NCBI RefSeq assembly: GCF_028617075.1
Contig: NZ_JAQKGV010000015.1
Location: forward strand, 31,382 to 95,381
Origin: Rubrobacter calidifluminis
GTDB taxonomy: Bacteria > Actinomycetota > Rubrobacteria > Rubrobacterales > Rubrobacteraceae
Length of the DNA stretch: 64,000 nucleotides
Direction of reading: 5' to 3'
Both the position numbers and the translations under genes were made by a program. The notes beneath the pieces were generated by a model. That model was not told where the DNA came from and made no database searches. It saw only the letters and a program-made list of their open reading frames with translations. Positions 8,143 to 16,275 of this stretch are shown piece by piece (the first letter of the stretch is position 1; each line of letters starts with the position of its first letter).

Positions 8143-8172
8143 AGTATAGTTTTGCGTGTGGCCACGCGCCAA
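8143..8172 (-). promoter_or_regulatory. Probable promoter of the GntR regulator gene
   Basis: On the minus strand TTGGCG (8167-8172), 18-nt spacer, TATACT (8143-8148), about 55 nt before ATG 8089. The inverted repeat at 8126-8141 covers the expected transcription start, a usual place for autoregulation. Confidence 0.55.
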
Positions 8173-8246
8173 ACCGGTGTGTGGAGGATGTGTGCGGGGA
8201 CGCGTGGTCGAAGGGCCGTGATGGTCGTCTCTGGGCGGGAGAAAGA

Positions 8247-9104
8247 ATGGAGATGGAACGAGAGACGGAGCTCTGCCTCCTCGCGAGGCTGGGGCTTCTC
8301 TTCTCCTTCGCAGCTCTGCTCGTTCTGACGGGCTGCAGCGGAGATGGGGGGCTGGAGGTGGGGGGAGTGCCGTCATCCACCGCCTCCACCACTTCCGCGG
8401 GCGTCCGGGTCGTCGTGAGCCGGGTGGTCGACGGCGACACCCTGAAGGTCTCGCCTCCGGTGGGAGGTGAGAGCACCGTGCGGATCATAGGCGCCGACAC
8501 CCCCGAGGACGTGCGTCCCGGCTATCCCGTCCAGCCTCTCGCACTCCGGGCGGCCTCCTTTACCCGCTCGCGGCTGGAGGGCCGCCGGGTGCGCCTGACC
8601 TTCGACGAGGAGCGAAAGGACCGCTACGGCAGGCTGCTCGCCTACGTGTGGGTGGACCGGAAGACCATGCTGGAGGATGAACTGTTGAGGAGGGGACTCG
8701 CCCAGCTACTCATCATCCCGCCCAACGACCGCTACGCCGCACGGTTCGCCGCAGACCAGCGGCAGGCCAGGCGCGCGCACCGCGGGATCTGGGGCCTCCC
8801 CCGCGCCGAACGCTGCCGGGAGACCAACCGGGGCAACGGGATAGGCGAGGGCTCCCCCGGCTGTGGCACCGGCCCCGACTCCAGAGGCTCCGCCGGAAGA
8901 TCCCCGGGCGTGGCCCCCTCATCCGAGGAGTCCTGCCCGAGAGGTTACCAGGTGAAGGGCAACATCACCCGCGACGGACAGAAGATCTACCACCTCCCCA
9001 CAGGCGACCCCTACTACCAGGCCACCCACCCCGAGCGCTGCTTCGCCTCCGCCCGGCAGGCACGCGCCGCCGGCTACCGACCCCCGATCCTCCAGCACGA
9101 TTGA
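8247..9104 (+). CDS. Thermonuclease-like lipoprotein with C-terminal sunset domain
   Basis: Predicted membrane-anchored extracytoplasmic nuclease of 285 residues. The chosen start, ATG 8247, is preceded by GGGAGAAAGA and gives a clean lipoprotein signal peptide: charged start, a hydrophobic stretch and the lipobox LTGC. A staphylococcal-nuclease (SNase) domain follows with VVDGDTLKV, VRIIGADTPED, DRYGRLLAYVWV and the closing ARRAHRGIWG. After a Gly/Ser-rich linker, the last 55 residues (GNITRDGQKIYHLP, then PERCFASARQARAAGY) form the small sunset domain often fused to SNase. The open frame extends upstream to 8070 but that part lies over the GntR promoter. Likely role: degradation of extracellular nucleic acid at the cell surface. 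Confidence 0.85.
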   Translation: MEMERETELCLLARLGLLFSFAALLVLTGCSGDGGLEVGGVPSSTASTTSAGVRVVVSRVVDGDTLKVSPPVGGESTVRIIGADTPEDVRPGYPVQPLALRAASFTRSRLEGRRVRLTFDEERKDRYGRLLAYVWVDRKTMLEDELLRRGLAQLLIIPPNDRYAARFAADQRQARRAHRGIWGLPRAERCRETNRGNGIGEGSPGCGTGPDSRGSAGRSPGVAPSSEESCPRGYQVKGNITRDGQKIYHLPTGDPYYQATHPERCFASARQARAAGYRPPILQHD

Positions 9105-9247
9105 ACCGGACGAAAGTATCGCGACCTCGTCCACAGGTCTGAATATCCCGGTCTCACCCCACGGGATTTTTCGCTTCCTGGCCGAAGTGTAAAGGGACGG
9201 ACATTTTTATTATGTTCCCGGCATGCCCGGAGCAATACAAGATGTAC

Positions 9248-9290
9248 TTGACACGAATATTGTGCGTACATATCATATTAGTACGGACAA
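9248..9290 (+). promoter_or_regulatory. Sigma-A-type promoter with two operator-like sites before the MHS transporter
   Basis: TTGACA (9248-9253), a 17-nt spacer and TATCAT (9271-9276) make a near-consensus promoter. TTGTGCGTACAT (9260-9271) fills the spacer and TAGTACGGACAA (9279-9290) covers the expected start; each matches 10 of 12 bases of the palindrome TTGTACGTACAA. Two sites flanking the -10 fit cooperative repression by a dimeric GntR protein. The leader to ATG 9352 is about 70 nt. Confidence 0.72.
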
Positions 9291-9351
9291 ATATGGACGG
9301 GGTTGACGGGATGGCGCCGTCCGTCGGGAGGCTGAGTAGAGAGGAGGAAGG

Positions 9352-10731
9352 ATGACGACTGGTGAATCTGAGGTGTCTCGCGGGACTGGGGATGGGAGGT
9401 TCGAGGGTGCGCCGCGCATAGAGACGAGCCTTCCGCAGCGGGCGCTGGTCTACTCTTCGATCGTTGCGTTTCTCGCGTGGGTGTTTTCGGTCTACGACTA
9501 CACGCTCTTCGGGACGCTTCTGCCGAAGATGGCGCAGGATCTCGGGTGGTCGACGGCTACTAGCACTGCTGTGGCCACCTGGGTTTCGGTGGCGGTGTTT
9601 CTGGTCTCGCTTCTGGTGGGCCCGATGCTCGACCGGCTGGGGCGCAAGCCTTCGCTCATCCTCACGACGGTGGGGGCGGCGATAAGCTCCGGGCTGACCT
9701 CGCTCGCTTTCGCCGCGTGGTATGTGATCGTCGTGCGGGCGTTCTCCGGGCTTGGGTACTCGGAGCAGGCGGTGAACGCCGCCTACCTCAACGAGATCTA
9801 CGGCAACCGCAGGCGGCGGGGGCTCATCTACAGCATGGTGCAGGGTGGATGGCCGATCGGGGTTCTGGTCGGTGCTGCGCTGGCGGCTGTCCTGGTTCCC
9901 GGCGTCGGCTGGCGCGGGACGTTTTTGGTCGCGACCGCCCCGGCGATCATAATCGCCGTTTTGGGGTTCAAGCTTCGGGAGTCTCCGCGGTTCCAGGCTA
10001 TGAAGCACGCGAGGAAGCTCGAGCAGGAGGGGAGGCACGAGGAGGCGGTACGCTTCGGCAGGCAGTACGGCATCGACGTACGCCACAGCGACCGCAACAC
10101 CTACCGTCAGATCTTCGAGCCTGGAATAAGGAAGCATACGATCTTCCTGGCGCTGGCGTTCCTGACCAACTGGATCGGAATCCAGGTCCTGGTCGTTCTG
10201 GGAACCACGATCCTCACCCAGGGCAAGGGGGTCTCCTTCAGCAGCGCCCTGATCTTCCTCGTCGTCTCCAACGCGGCAGCCTACATCGGATACCTCTGCC
10301 ACGGGTTCGTCGGCGACATCGTCGGACGCCGGCGGACGATCGCGATAGGCTGGCTCATCGCCGGGGTGGCCTACTCGGCGATGCTCTTCGGCCCGAGCAG
10401 CGGTGCGTTCGTCCTCGCCACCTACACGATAGGGCTTTTCTTCATCATCGGGCCGTACGCGGCCTTGCTGTTCTACATGGGTGAGTCCTTCCCCACCAGG
10501 ATGCGCGGTACGGGGACTACTGTCGTGAACGCCATGGGCCCGATCGGCGCGATCGTCGGCTCGGCGCTTTTGACGGCCTTCCTCGAAGCCGGGCTTGGCG
10601 TGACCACCGCCGCGTTCCTCTCCGGGGCTCTGGCGGTCATAGTCTCCGGGTTCCTGATGTTCGGCACCCGCGAGGTCAGGGGAGCGACCCAGGCCGAGCT
10701 CGAGCTCCTCGAAGAACCCTCTTCGGTCTGA
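9352..10731 (+). CDS. MFS transporter, metabolite:H+ symporter type
   Basis: Inner-membrane proton symporter of 459 residues with twelve predicted helices in two halves. It has the loop 2-3 motif GPMLDRLGRKPSLI, a matching GDIVGRRRTIAIG in the second half, and GESFPTRMRGTGT, common in aromatic-acid and small carboxylate transporters of the MHS and AAHS families. ATG 9352 has GAGGAGGAAG ahead. A hydrophilic central loop of about 65 residues separates the halves. It is transcribed from the regulated promoter at 9248-9290, followed 64 nt later by an SDR gene. The likely role is uptake of the organic acid, amide or ureide that the surrounding operons break down. Confidence 0.87.
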   Translation: MTTGESEVSRGTGDGRFEGAPRIETSLPQRALVYSSIVAFLAWVFSVYDYTLFGTLLPKMAQDLGWSTATSTAVATWVSVAVFLVSLLVGPMLDRLGRKPSLILTTVGAAISSGLTSLAFAAWYVIVVRAFSGLGYSEQAVNAAYLNEIYGNRRRRGLIYSMVQGGWPIGVLVGAALAAVLVPGVGWRGTFLVATAPAIIIAVLGFKLRESPRFQAMKHARKLEQEGRHEEAVRFGRQYGIDVRHSDRNTYRQIFEPGIRKHTIFLALAFLTNWIGIQVLVVLGTTILTQGKGVSFSSALIFLVVSNAAAYIGYLCHGFVGDIVGRRRTIAIGWLIAGVAYSAMLFGPSSGAFVLATYTIGLFFIIGPYAALLFYMGESFPTRMRGTGTTVVNAMGPIGAIVGSALLTAFLEAGLGVTTAAFLSGALAVIVSGFLMFGTREVRGATQAELELLEEPSSV

Positions 10732-10795
10732 GGTTTTCGTTAAGCCGGTTTGGGGGCCGCTGCGGTGGGCGGCCCTCGTCCAAAAGGAGGTGCCG

Positions 10796-11542
10796 TTGAC
10801 AGCGAACCGCATCAGGGTCGCCCTCGTCACCGGGGCGGGGAGCGGGATCGGACGCGCCGTGGCGCTTCGGCTGGCGGAGGAGAGCTACGCCGTGGCCGTA
10901 AACGATCTGAAGCCCGATACCGCGGAAGGTACCGCCTCGGCGATACGCGAAGCCGGAGGCGTCGCAGAGGCCGTCCCCGGCGACGTCTCCGACCCCGAGA
11001 GCGTCCACGCCTTCTTCGAGAGGGCGCACGAAGTTTTCGGTGCGCCGGAGGTCCTGGTCAACAACGCGGGGTTTCTGCAGCAGAAGCCCTTCGTCGAGCT
11101 CACCGTCGAGGACTTCGACCGCATGATCTCCGTGCACCTGCGGGGGACTTTCCTGTGCATAAAGGAGGCGTTGCCCGAGATGCTCTCCCGCGGGCGCGGG
11201 GTGATCGTCAACGTGGCCTCCCAGCTCGGACAGATCGGGGGCATCGAGCTGTGTCACTACAGCGCCGCGAAGGCAGGAATCATCGGGCTGACCAAGGCTC
11301 TCGCCCGCGAGGTCTCTGCACGAGGGGTGCGGGTTAACGCCGTCGCCCCCGGCCCCATCAACACCGAGCTCGTGCAAGGCCTCTCCGAGGAGTGGCGCCG
11401 CGCCAAGGCCGCGGAGCTCCCGCTGGGGCGCTTCGGCGAGCCGGAGGAGGTCGCGGAGACGGTCGCGTTTCTGGTCTCGGATAGGGCTTCGCTCTACGTG
11501 GGACAGACGCTCGGCCCCAATTCGGGCGACGTGATGCTCTAG
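10796..11542 (+). CDS. Short-chain dehydrogenase/reductase
   Basis: NAD(P)-dependent oxidoreductase of 248 residues with a classical Rossmann fold: TGAGSGIGRA nucleotide loop, NNAG, catalytic Ser in NVASQLG, and YSAAKAG (Y-x3-K). NDLKP after the second strand puts an acidic residue where NAD-preferring enzymes have one. The C-terminus ends with [13 protein letters not shown]. Start chosen is TTG 10796, five bases after AAAGGAGG; GTG 10790 overlaps that ribosome site and is less likely. It follows the MHS transporter in the same transcription unit and probably oxidises a hydroxyl intermediate of the imported compound. Its TAG overlaps the stop of the convergent asparaginase in a CTAG tetramer. 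Confidence 0.87.
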   Translation: MTANRIRVALVTGAGSGIGRAVALRLAEESYAVAVNDLKPDTAEGTASAIREAGGVAEAVPGDVSDPESVHAFFERAHEVFGAPEVLVNNAGFLQQKPFVELTVEDFDRMISVHLRGTFLCIKEALPEMLSRGRGVIVNVASQLGQIGGIELCHYSAAKAGIIGLTKALAREVSARGVRVNAVAPGPINTELVQGLSEEWRRAKAAELPLGRFGEPEEVAETVAFLVSDRASLYVGQTLGPNSGDVML

Positions 11543-12525
11543 ATGTACCACCCCTCGAAGGCGGCTTCTATCTCGTCCGGCCCCTCTCCCCGGCGCAGCA
11601 GGATGGTGAGCAGGAGCCTGGCCTTGAGCCCGTCGAGCACCCCGCCCCAGATGAGCCCGCGCGAGAGCAGATCCATCTCGGAGCCGGAAAACCCGTACGT
11701 GTTCCGGAGTACGTCGCCGCTCCCGGTGCGGGAGGTGAGGACGACCGGCATCTCGGAGGCGAGCCGCTCGACCTCCCCGACCATCCTCGACGGGACGTGC
11801 CCGCCGCCGAATGCCTCGATGACGAGCCCGGCGTACCCGGTCTCCCGCACCGCCGAAAGCAGCCTCCCGTCGTCGCCGACGGCGAGCTTGAGCAGCGCGA
11901 CCTGCTGCCCGGCTCCCGCCGGAGGGGGCTCCACCGTGTGCCGCGCCGGAATCCGCCAGGCGAGCCTCACCACGCCCTCCGAGAGCCAGCCCAGAGGCCC
12001 GGCCACGGGCGACTGGAAGGTCGCAGGGCTCTGGGTGTGCGTCTTCCTGACGAAACGGGCGGCGTGGATCTCGTCGTTCATCACCACCAGCGCCCCAAGA
12101 CCCCTCGCCTCCGGAGCCGCCGCGACGCGCACCGCACCGAGCAGGTTCGCCGGGCCGTCGGCCCCGGGGAGTGTGGGGTTGCGCATCGCCCCGGTTACGA
12201 CGACGGGCGCATCTCCCTCGACGAGCAGGTCCATCGCGAAGGCGGTCTCCTCGATCGAGTCGGTCCCCTGCGTGATCACCACCCCGTGCGCCCCCCCGGC
12301 GATCCTCCGCCGCGCCTCCCCGGCCACCTCGATGAGGTCCTCTACGGTAAGGTCCGAGCTCGGCATCTGCCTCAGCGATTCCGCCTCGACCTCCGCCACC
12401 CCGGAGATCTGCGGCACGCTCTCCACCAGATCCTTCCCCGTAAGCCTGGGTACCACCCCGGGCCCAGAACCCCGTACGGAAGAGATCGTCCCACCCAACG
12501 AGAGAACAGCCACCTTCGGAAACAT
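11539..12525 (-). CDS. Type I/II asparaginase family amidohydrolase
   Basis: Hydrolyses L-asparagine or a related amide to acid plus ammonia. The 328-residue protein begins [12 protein letters not shown], with the first catalytic Thr in GGTI, and contains [15 protein letters not shown], the second Thr-Asp signature, then [16 protein letters not shown] and the C-terminal [15 protein letters not shown] loop. ATG 12525 is preceded by GGAGGGAGAGG; there is no signal peptide, so it is cytoplasmic. It diverges from the imidase-like deacetylase operon across a shared 145-nt region containing a perfect TTGTACGTACAA palindrome. It could act on half-amides rather than free asparagine, given that context. 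Confidence 0.9.
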   Translation of the reverse strand: MFPKVAVLSLGGTISSVRGSGPGVVPRLTGKDLVESVPQISGVAEVEAESLRQMPSSDLTVEDLIEVAGEARRRIAGGAHGVVITQGTDSIEETAFAMDLLVEGDAPVVVTGAMRNPTLPGADGPANLLGAVRVAAAPEARGLGALVVMNDEIHAARFVRKTHTQSPATFQSPVAGPLGWLSEGVVRLAWRIPARHTVEPPPAGAGQQVALLKLAVGDDGRLLSAVRETGYAGLVIEAFGGGHVPSRMVGEVERLASEMPVVLTSRTGSGDVLRNTYGFSGSEMDLLSRGLIWGGVLDGLKARLLLTILLRRGEGPDEIEAAFEGWYI

Positions 12526-12536
12526 CCTCTCCCTCC

Positions 12537-12593
12537 TTGATTTCGACGTTATTTGTACGTACAATACTACCGCCATGGCCGGGGCTAATGCAA
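12537..12593. promoter_or_regulatory. Divergent promoters sharing a perfect palindromic operator
   Basis: Plus strand: TTGATT (12537-12542), 17-nt spacer, TACAAT (12560-12565), driving the deacetylase operon with a leader of about 100 nt. Minus strand: TTGCAT (12588-12593), 18-nt spacer, TAGTAT (12564-12569), driving the asparaginase. TTGTACGTACAA (12553-12564) is a perfect 12-base palindrome. It overlaps the plus-strand -10 and sits at the minus-strand start point, so one bound dimer could shut both promoters. Confidence 0.7.
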
Positions 12594-12670
12594 GGCTCTG
12601 GGGGCGGGCGCCGCCGGCCGTGGTGTGGCAAGGGGTGTTTTGGGTGATCGTTTCGAGGAAAGGAGGAAAG

Positions 12671-13609
12671 GTGCCGGAGAAAGAGATCTTCTGCTCCATC
12701 GGGGTGGACATAGACGCGGTGGCCGGGTGGCTCGGCTCTTACGGGGGTGAGGACTCGCCGGACGACATCTCGCGCGGGATGTTCGCGGGGGAGATAGGCG
12801 TGCCGCGGTTGCTCAAGCTCTTCGAGCGGTACGAGATGAGGACCACGTGGTTCATCCCCGGGCACTCGATCGAGACCTTCCCGGATCAGGTGAAGATGGT
12901 GGTCGACGCGGGGCACGAGGTCGGGAGCCACGGTTACTCGCACGAGAACCCGGTGGCGATGACGCCGCAGCAGGAGCGGGAGGTGCTCGAGTACTGCATC
13001 GAGCTCATCGAGAAGGTGACCGGGCGCCGGCCGGTCGGGAACGTCGCCCCGTGGTGGGAGGTCTCCAACGCGACCAACCAGCTTTTGCTCGAGTTCGGGT
13101 ACAAGTACGACCACTCGCTGCAGCATAGGGACTTCACCCCCTACTACGCCCGGGTCGGCGACACGTGGACCAAGATCGACTACTCCAGGCCCGCACGGGA
13201 GTGGATGAAGCCGCTCGAGCGCGGGGAGGAGATAGACCTGGTCAAGATCGGGGGCAACTGGTACCTGGACGACCTGCCGCCGATGATGTTCATCAAGGCC
13301 TCTCCCAACAGCCACGGCTTCGTCAACCCGCGCGACATAGAGCAGCTCTGGCGGGATCAGTTCGACTGGGTCTACCGGGAGATGGACTACGCGACCTACT
13401 GCCTGACGATCCACCCGGACGTCAGCGGAAGGCCGCAGGTTCTCCTGATGCTCGAGCGCCTCATCGACTACATAAACGGGCATCCCGGGACGAAGTGGGT
13501 GACGATGGAGGAGATCGCCGACGACTTCGTCAGGCGCTTCCCGCGCAACCAGCCCAACCACGACCCGGGGCTGAACATGTACGGGATCGACACGCCGGCG
13601 ACGAAGTAG
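12671..13609 (+). CDS. NodB-fold deacetylase, imidase/allantoinase (PuuE)-like
   Basis: Cytoplasmic hydrolase of 312 residues in the polysaccharide-deacetylase fold. The N-terminal [13 protein letters not shown] holds the first Asp, [13 protein letters not shown] is the second strand, and [11 protein letters not shown] carries the HxxxH metal motif. [14 protein letters not shown] and a long C-terminal region ([12 protein letters not shown]) follow the pattern of intracellular members such as HP0310, cyclic imide hydrolases and PuuE allantoinase rather than exported sugar deacetylases; no signal peptide is present. GTG 12671 follows AGGAGGAAAG. It is the first gene of a seven-gene operon with ureide-type hydrolases, so opening of a cyclic imide, hydantoin or ureide ring is the most plausible role. 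Confidence 0.8.
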   Translation: MPEKEIFCSIGVDIDAVAGWLGSYGGEDSPDDISRGMFAGEIGVPRLLKLFERYEMRTTWFIPGHSIETFPDQVKMVVDAGHEVGSHGYSHENPVAMTPQQEREVLEYCIELIEKVTGRRPVGNVAPWWEVSNATNQLLLEFGYKYDHSLQHRDFTPYYARVGDTWTKIDYSRPAREWMKPLERGEEIDLVKIGGNWYLDDLPPMMFIKASPNSHGFVNPRDIEQLWRDQFDWVYREMDYATYCLTIHPDVSGRPQVLLMLERLIDYINGHPGTKWVTMEEIADDFVRRFPRNQPNHDPGLNMYGIDTPATK

Positions 13610-13627
13610 CGGGCGGGGGAGCACCTC

Positions 13628-13981
13628 GTGTGTGTGCTGTGCGGGCAGGACTTCGTCGGGCGGCTCCACTGGACCGACCGTCACGTCACGGACCGGGCGC
13701 TCGCGGCCGGACCGGGCTCCGACCCGGGCGAGCACCAGCGGGACCGGCGCCGGGACAGGGCCCACAGGGTGGCCCTGCTCAACGGGGTGCTCCCACATTA
13801 CGGCCTGAAGGTCGAGGACTGGAGCGGGAGCAAGTACCTGCTGCGTGACCGCAAGGGCAGATCGGAGCTGGTGCAGGACTTGGGCGCTCTGTGGCCCGCG
13901 GCGCAGCGGCTCTCGGGCAGGGTGCCGGACCCGCTCGATGCGGCGCTGCTCGAGAGTCTGAAAGAAGGGGGTGGACGGTGA
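13628..13981 (+). CDS. Small zinc-finger protein paired with CobW GTPase
   Basis: Conserved-looking protein of 117 residues with no enzyme domain that I recognise. Its first 19 residues contain Cys2, Cys5, His14 and His19, a C-x2-C-x8-H-x4-H arrangement that would bind one zinc. The middle is highly charged (EHQRDRRRDRAHRVALL) and the end has YGLKVEDWSGSKYLL and LVQDLGALWPAAQ. GTG 13628 begins 18 nt after the deacetylase stop and its own TGA overlaps the GTPase start by 4 nt, so the two are translationally coupled. Similar small proteins beside CobW-type GTPases are familiar to me, suggesting a partner in metal delivery, but this is inference. Confidence 0.7.
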   Translation: MCVLCGQDFVGRLHWTDRHVTDRALAAGPGSDPGEHQRDRRRDRAHRVALLNGVLPHYGLKVEDWSGSKYLLRDRKGRSELVQDLGALWPAAQRLSGRVPDPLDAALLESLKEGGGR

Positions 13982-14982
13982 CGATCCCGGTGACCGTCGT
14001 GACCGGCTTTCTCGGGAGCGGCAAGACCACGCTGCTCTCGCGTGTGCTGCGGGAGCCGGAGCTCGAGAACACCGCCGTCATCGTCAACGAGTTCGGCGAG
14101 GTCGGGCTCGACCACCACCTGCTCAGGCCCGTCGCCGAGAGGACGCTCCTTCTGGGAAGCGGGTGCGTCTGCTGCAGCGAGCGCGAGGATCTGGTGGCGG
14201 CGCTCGGGGAGCTTCTGGACCTTTGCCAGCGGGGTGAGATCCCCGCGCTCGACCGCGTGGTCATAGAGACGACCGGGCTCGCCGACCCCGCCCCCATACT
14301 CCACACCGTCTTCTCCCACCCCGTGCTCTCCCACCACTTCACGGTCGACCTCGTCATAACCACCGTGGACGCGGTGAACGGCGCGATGCAGCTCTCCGGG
14401 AGCCCCGAGGCGACGAAGCAGGTCGCCGCGGCGGACGAGATCGTCATCACCAAGACCGACCTCGCCGGTCCGGGAGCGAAGGAGGAGCTCGAGGCGCGCA
14501 TCGGGGCGATAAACCCCTCGGTACGCATCGTCGAGGCATCCTTCGGAGAGGTGGACGTGAGGGAGCTCCTCTCTCCCGTGGTGCGGGTGGGGGAGCGGGA
14601 TCTCCCGCGGCTGCAGGAGCACGACACCGCCTCGACCCACACCGTCTCGGTCACCTTCGACGGGCCGGTGGACTGGACGGCCTTCGGGATCTGGCTCAGC
14701 ATGCTCCTGCACGCCCGCGGCGAGAGCGTGCTGCGGGTCAAGGGGCTCCTGGACACGGGGGGACCGGGGCCCGTCGTCCTGAACGGCGTCCAGCACGTCA
14801 TCCACCCGCCGCAGCACCTCGACCGCTGGCCGGATAGGGACCACCGCTCGCGCGTCGTCTTCATCACCCGCGACATACCGGAGGATAGCCTCCTCGCCTC
14901 GCTCGGGGGTTTCTCCGGGCTGCTCGGCGCTGCGGCGGTGCCGCTCGGAGAGCGTGTCTCGGTCCGGGGAGGATCGTCATGA
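13978..14982 (+). CDS. CobW/COG0523-family metallochaperone GTPase
   Basis: G3E GTPase that delivers metal ions, usually zinc, to client enzymes. In its 334 residues are VTGFLGSGKTTLLS (P-loop), VNEFGEVGLDHHLL, the metal-binding GCVCC (C-x-C-C), IETTGLADPAPI (switch region) and TKTDLAG in place of NKxD. The C-terminal CobW_C domain contains VLRVKGLL and HVIHPPQHLDRW. GTG 13978 overlaps the preceding TGA and follows AAGGGGGTGG; the longer open frame is an overlap with the small zinc-finger gene. Two metal-dependent hydrolases follow directly (M20 hydrolase, dihydropyrimidinase), which are the natural clients to propose. Confidence 0.9.
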   Translation: MTIPVTVVTGFLGSGKTTLLSRVLREPELENTAVIVNEFGEVGLDHHLLRPVAERTLLLGSGCVCCSEREDLVAALGELLDLCQRGEIPALDRVVIETTGLADPAPILHTVFSHPVLSHHFTVDLVITTVDAVNGAMQLSGSPEATKQVAAADEIVITKTDLAGPGAKEELEARIGAINPSVRIVEASFGEVDVRELLSPVVRVGERDLPRLQEHDTASTHTVSVTFDGPVDWTAFGIWLSMLLHARGESVLRVKGLLDTGGPGPVVLNGVQHVIHPPQHLDRWPDRDHRSRVVFITRDIPEDSLLASLGGFSGLLGAAAVPLGERVSVRGGSS

Positions 14983-16238
14983 GCGAACGCTGGATCTCAA
15001 TAGACCGCGAGAGGAGCGCCCGCAGGATGGAGCGCGACATCGAGACGCTCGCCGGGCCGGATTACACCCGCTCGCGTAAGGCGATACGCCGCTACGCCTA
15101 CACCCCGGAGTACCGCAACACCCTCGACTACTTCATCAAGGAATTGGAGGCCGTGGGCTTCGGGTGCACCGAGGACCCCGTCGGGAACCTCGTCGCCCGC
15201 AACCGTCCCGCCGGGGAGAGGGTCTTCGGAATAGGCTCGCACTGCGACTCCAACCGCAACGGCGGCAAGTACGACGGGACGATGGGGGTCGTGGCGGCGC
15301 TCGAGGTCTGCCGGCTGAACGAGGAGCTCGAGCTCGGGCTGCCCCTGCAGGTGATCTCGTTCCTCGAGGAAGAGGGCTCGGGGTTCGGGCAGATGGTCCT
15401 GGGCAGCCGCATCGTCGCCGGGCGGCTCTCGGAGGAGGAGCTCAGGAGTTTCCGGGCGATAGACGACGGGCGCACCTTCTTCGAGCACGCGAAGGAGGCC
15501 GGTTACGAGCCGGAGCGGTGGCGGGAGTGCGCCCGCATCCTCGACGACCTCGTCGGGTGGATCGAGCTGCACATAGAGCAGGCCCGGGTGCTCGAGGACA
15601 CCGGAAACCGCCTGGGGATCGTCGACGCGATAGCCGGCTACGTCCACGCGGACATCACCGTCCTCGGGCGCAGCGACCACGCCGGGGCCACCCCGATGGA
15701 CCTCCGCAGCGACGCCGGGCTCGTCATGGCCGAGTGCATGCTCGAGCTGGAGCGCCTCGCCAGGGAGGCGCCGGGGGGTACGGTCGGGACCGTGGGCGAG
15801 GTGGAGCTGGAACCTAACCTGATCAACGCGGTCCCCGCCCGGGCCCGCTTCTCTCTAGACATCCGGGGGGTGGACGAGAGCGCCTTCCGCGGCGTGGCGC
15901 GCCGCCTGCGGGACTTCGCCGCAGAATCCGCGCGGCGGCGCGGGGCCACGTCCGATTACTCGGAGCGCCAGAGCCTGTCGGTGACCCCGCTCGACGAGCG
16001 GGTGGTCGGGGCGCTCGAGGAGGCCGCCCGGGCGAGCGGCGAGCCTTACCTGCGCATGCCCTCCGGGGCCGCCCACGACACCATGTGCGTCGCCGGGCGG
16101 GTGCCGGCCGCGATGGTCTTCGTCCCCTGCGAGGAGGGCGTGAGCCACTCGCCCGAGGAGAAGGGCGACCCGGCGGACGCCGCGCTCGGGGTCGAGGTCA
16201 TGCTCAACGCGATAAGGAGGCTCGTCGCCGCGGGATAG
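14979..16238 (+). CDS. M20 Zn-dependent N-carbamoyl-amino-acid/allantoate amidohydrolase
   Basis: Binuclear metal hydrolase of 419 residues that removes a carbamoyl or ureido group. Landmarks are GIGSHCDSNRNGGKYDG (metal His and bridging Asp), SFLEEEGSGFG (Glu base and metal ligand), WIELHIEQARVLE, GRSDHAGATPMDLRSD (dimerisation-domain His) and SGAAHDTMCVA followed by EEGVSHSPEE (last His ligand). These are typical of HyuC, AllC and beta-ureidopropionase-type enzymes, which cannot be separated by eye. ATG 14979 overlaps the GTPase stop by 4 nt. Directly upstream of a dihydropyrimidinase, it should hydrolyse the N-carbamoyl product of that enzyme. Confidence 0.9.
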   Translation: MSERWISIDRERSARRMERDIETLAGPDYTRSRKAIRRYAYTPEYRNTLDYFIKELEAVGFGCTEDPVGNLVARNRPAGERVFGIGSHCDSNRNGGKYDGTMGVVAALEVCRLNEELELGLPLQVISFLEEEGSGFGQMVLGSRIVAGRLSEEELRSFRAIDDGRTFFEHAKEAGYEPERWRECARILDDLVGWIELHIEQARVLEDTGNRLGIVDAIAGYVHADITVLGRSDHAGATPMDLRSDAGLVMAECMLELERLAREAPGGTVGTVGEVELEPNLINAVPARARFSLDIRGVDESAFRGVARRLRDFAAESARRRGATSDYSERQSLSVTPLDERVVGALEEAARASGEPYLRMPSGAAHDTMCVAGRVPAAMVFVPCEEGVSHSPEEKGDPADAALGVEVMLNAIRRLVAAG

Positions 16239-16275
16239 GGTATCTTGGAGGAGGAGAGACGAGGAAAGGAGAAGC

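Noticed and set aside
8070..8246. Upstream extension of the nuclease lipoprotein
   Set aside because: It covers the GntR promoter and would bury the signal peptide; ATG 8247 gives a proper lipobox protein.
9154..13798. Very long minus-strand open frames (558 and 1040 codons) opposite the MHS transporter, SDR and deacetylase genes
   Set aside because: They are antisense shadows of GC-rich genes: Arg/Pro/His-rich translations with no family motifs, crossing several clear genes and promoters.
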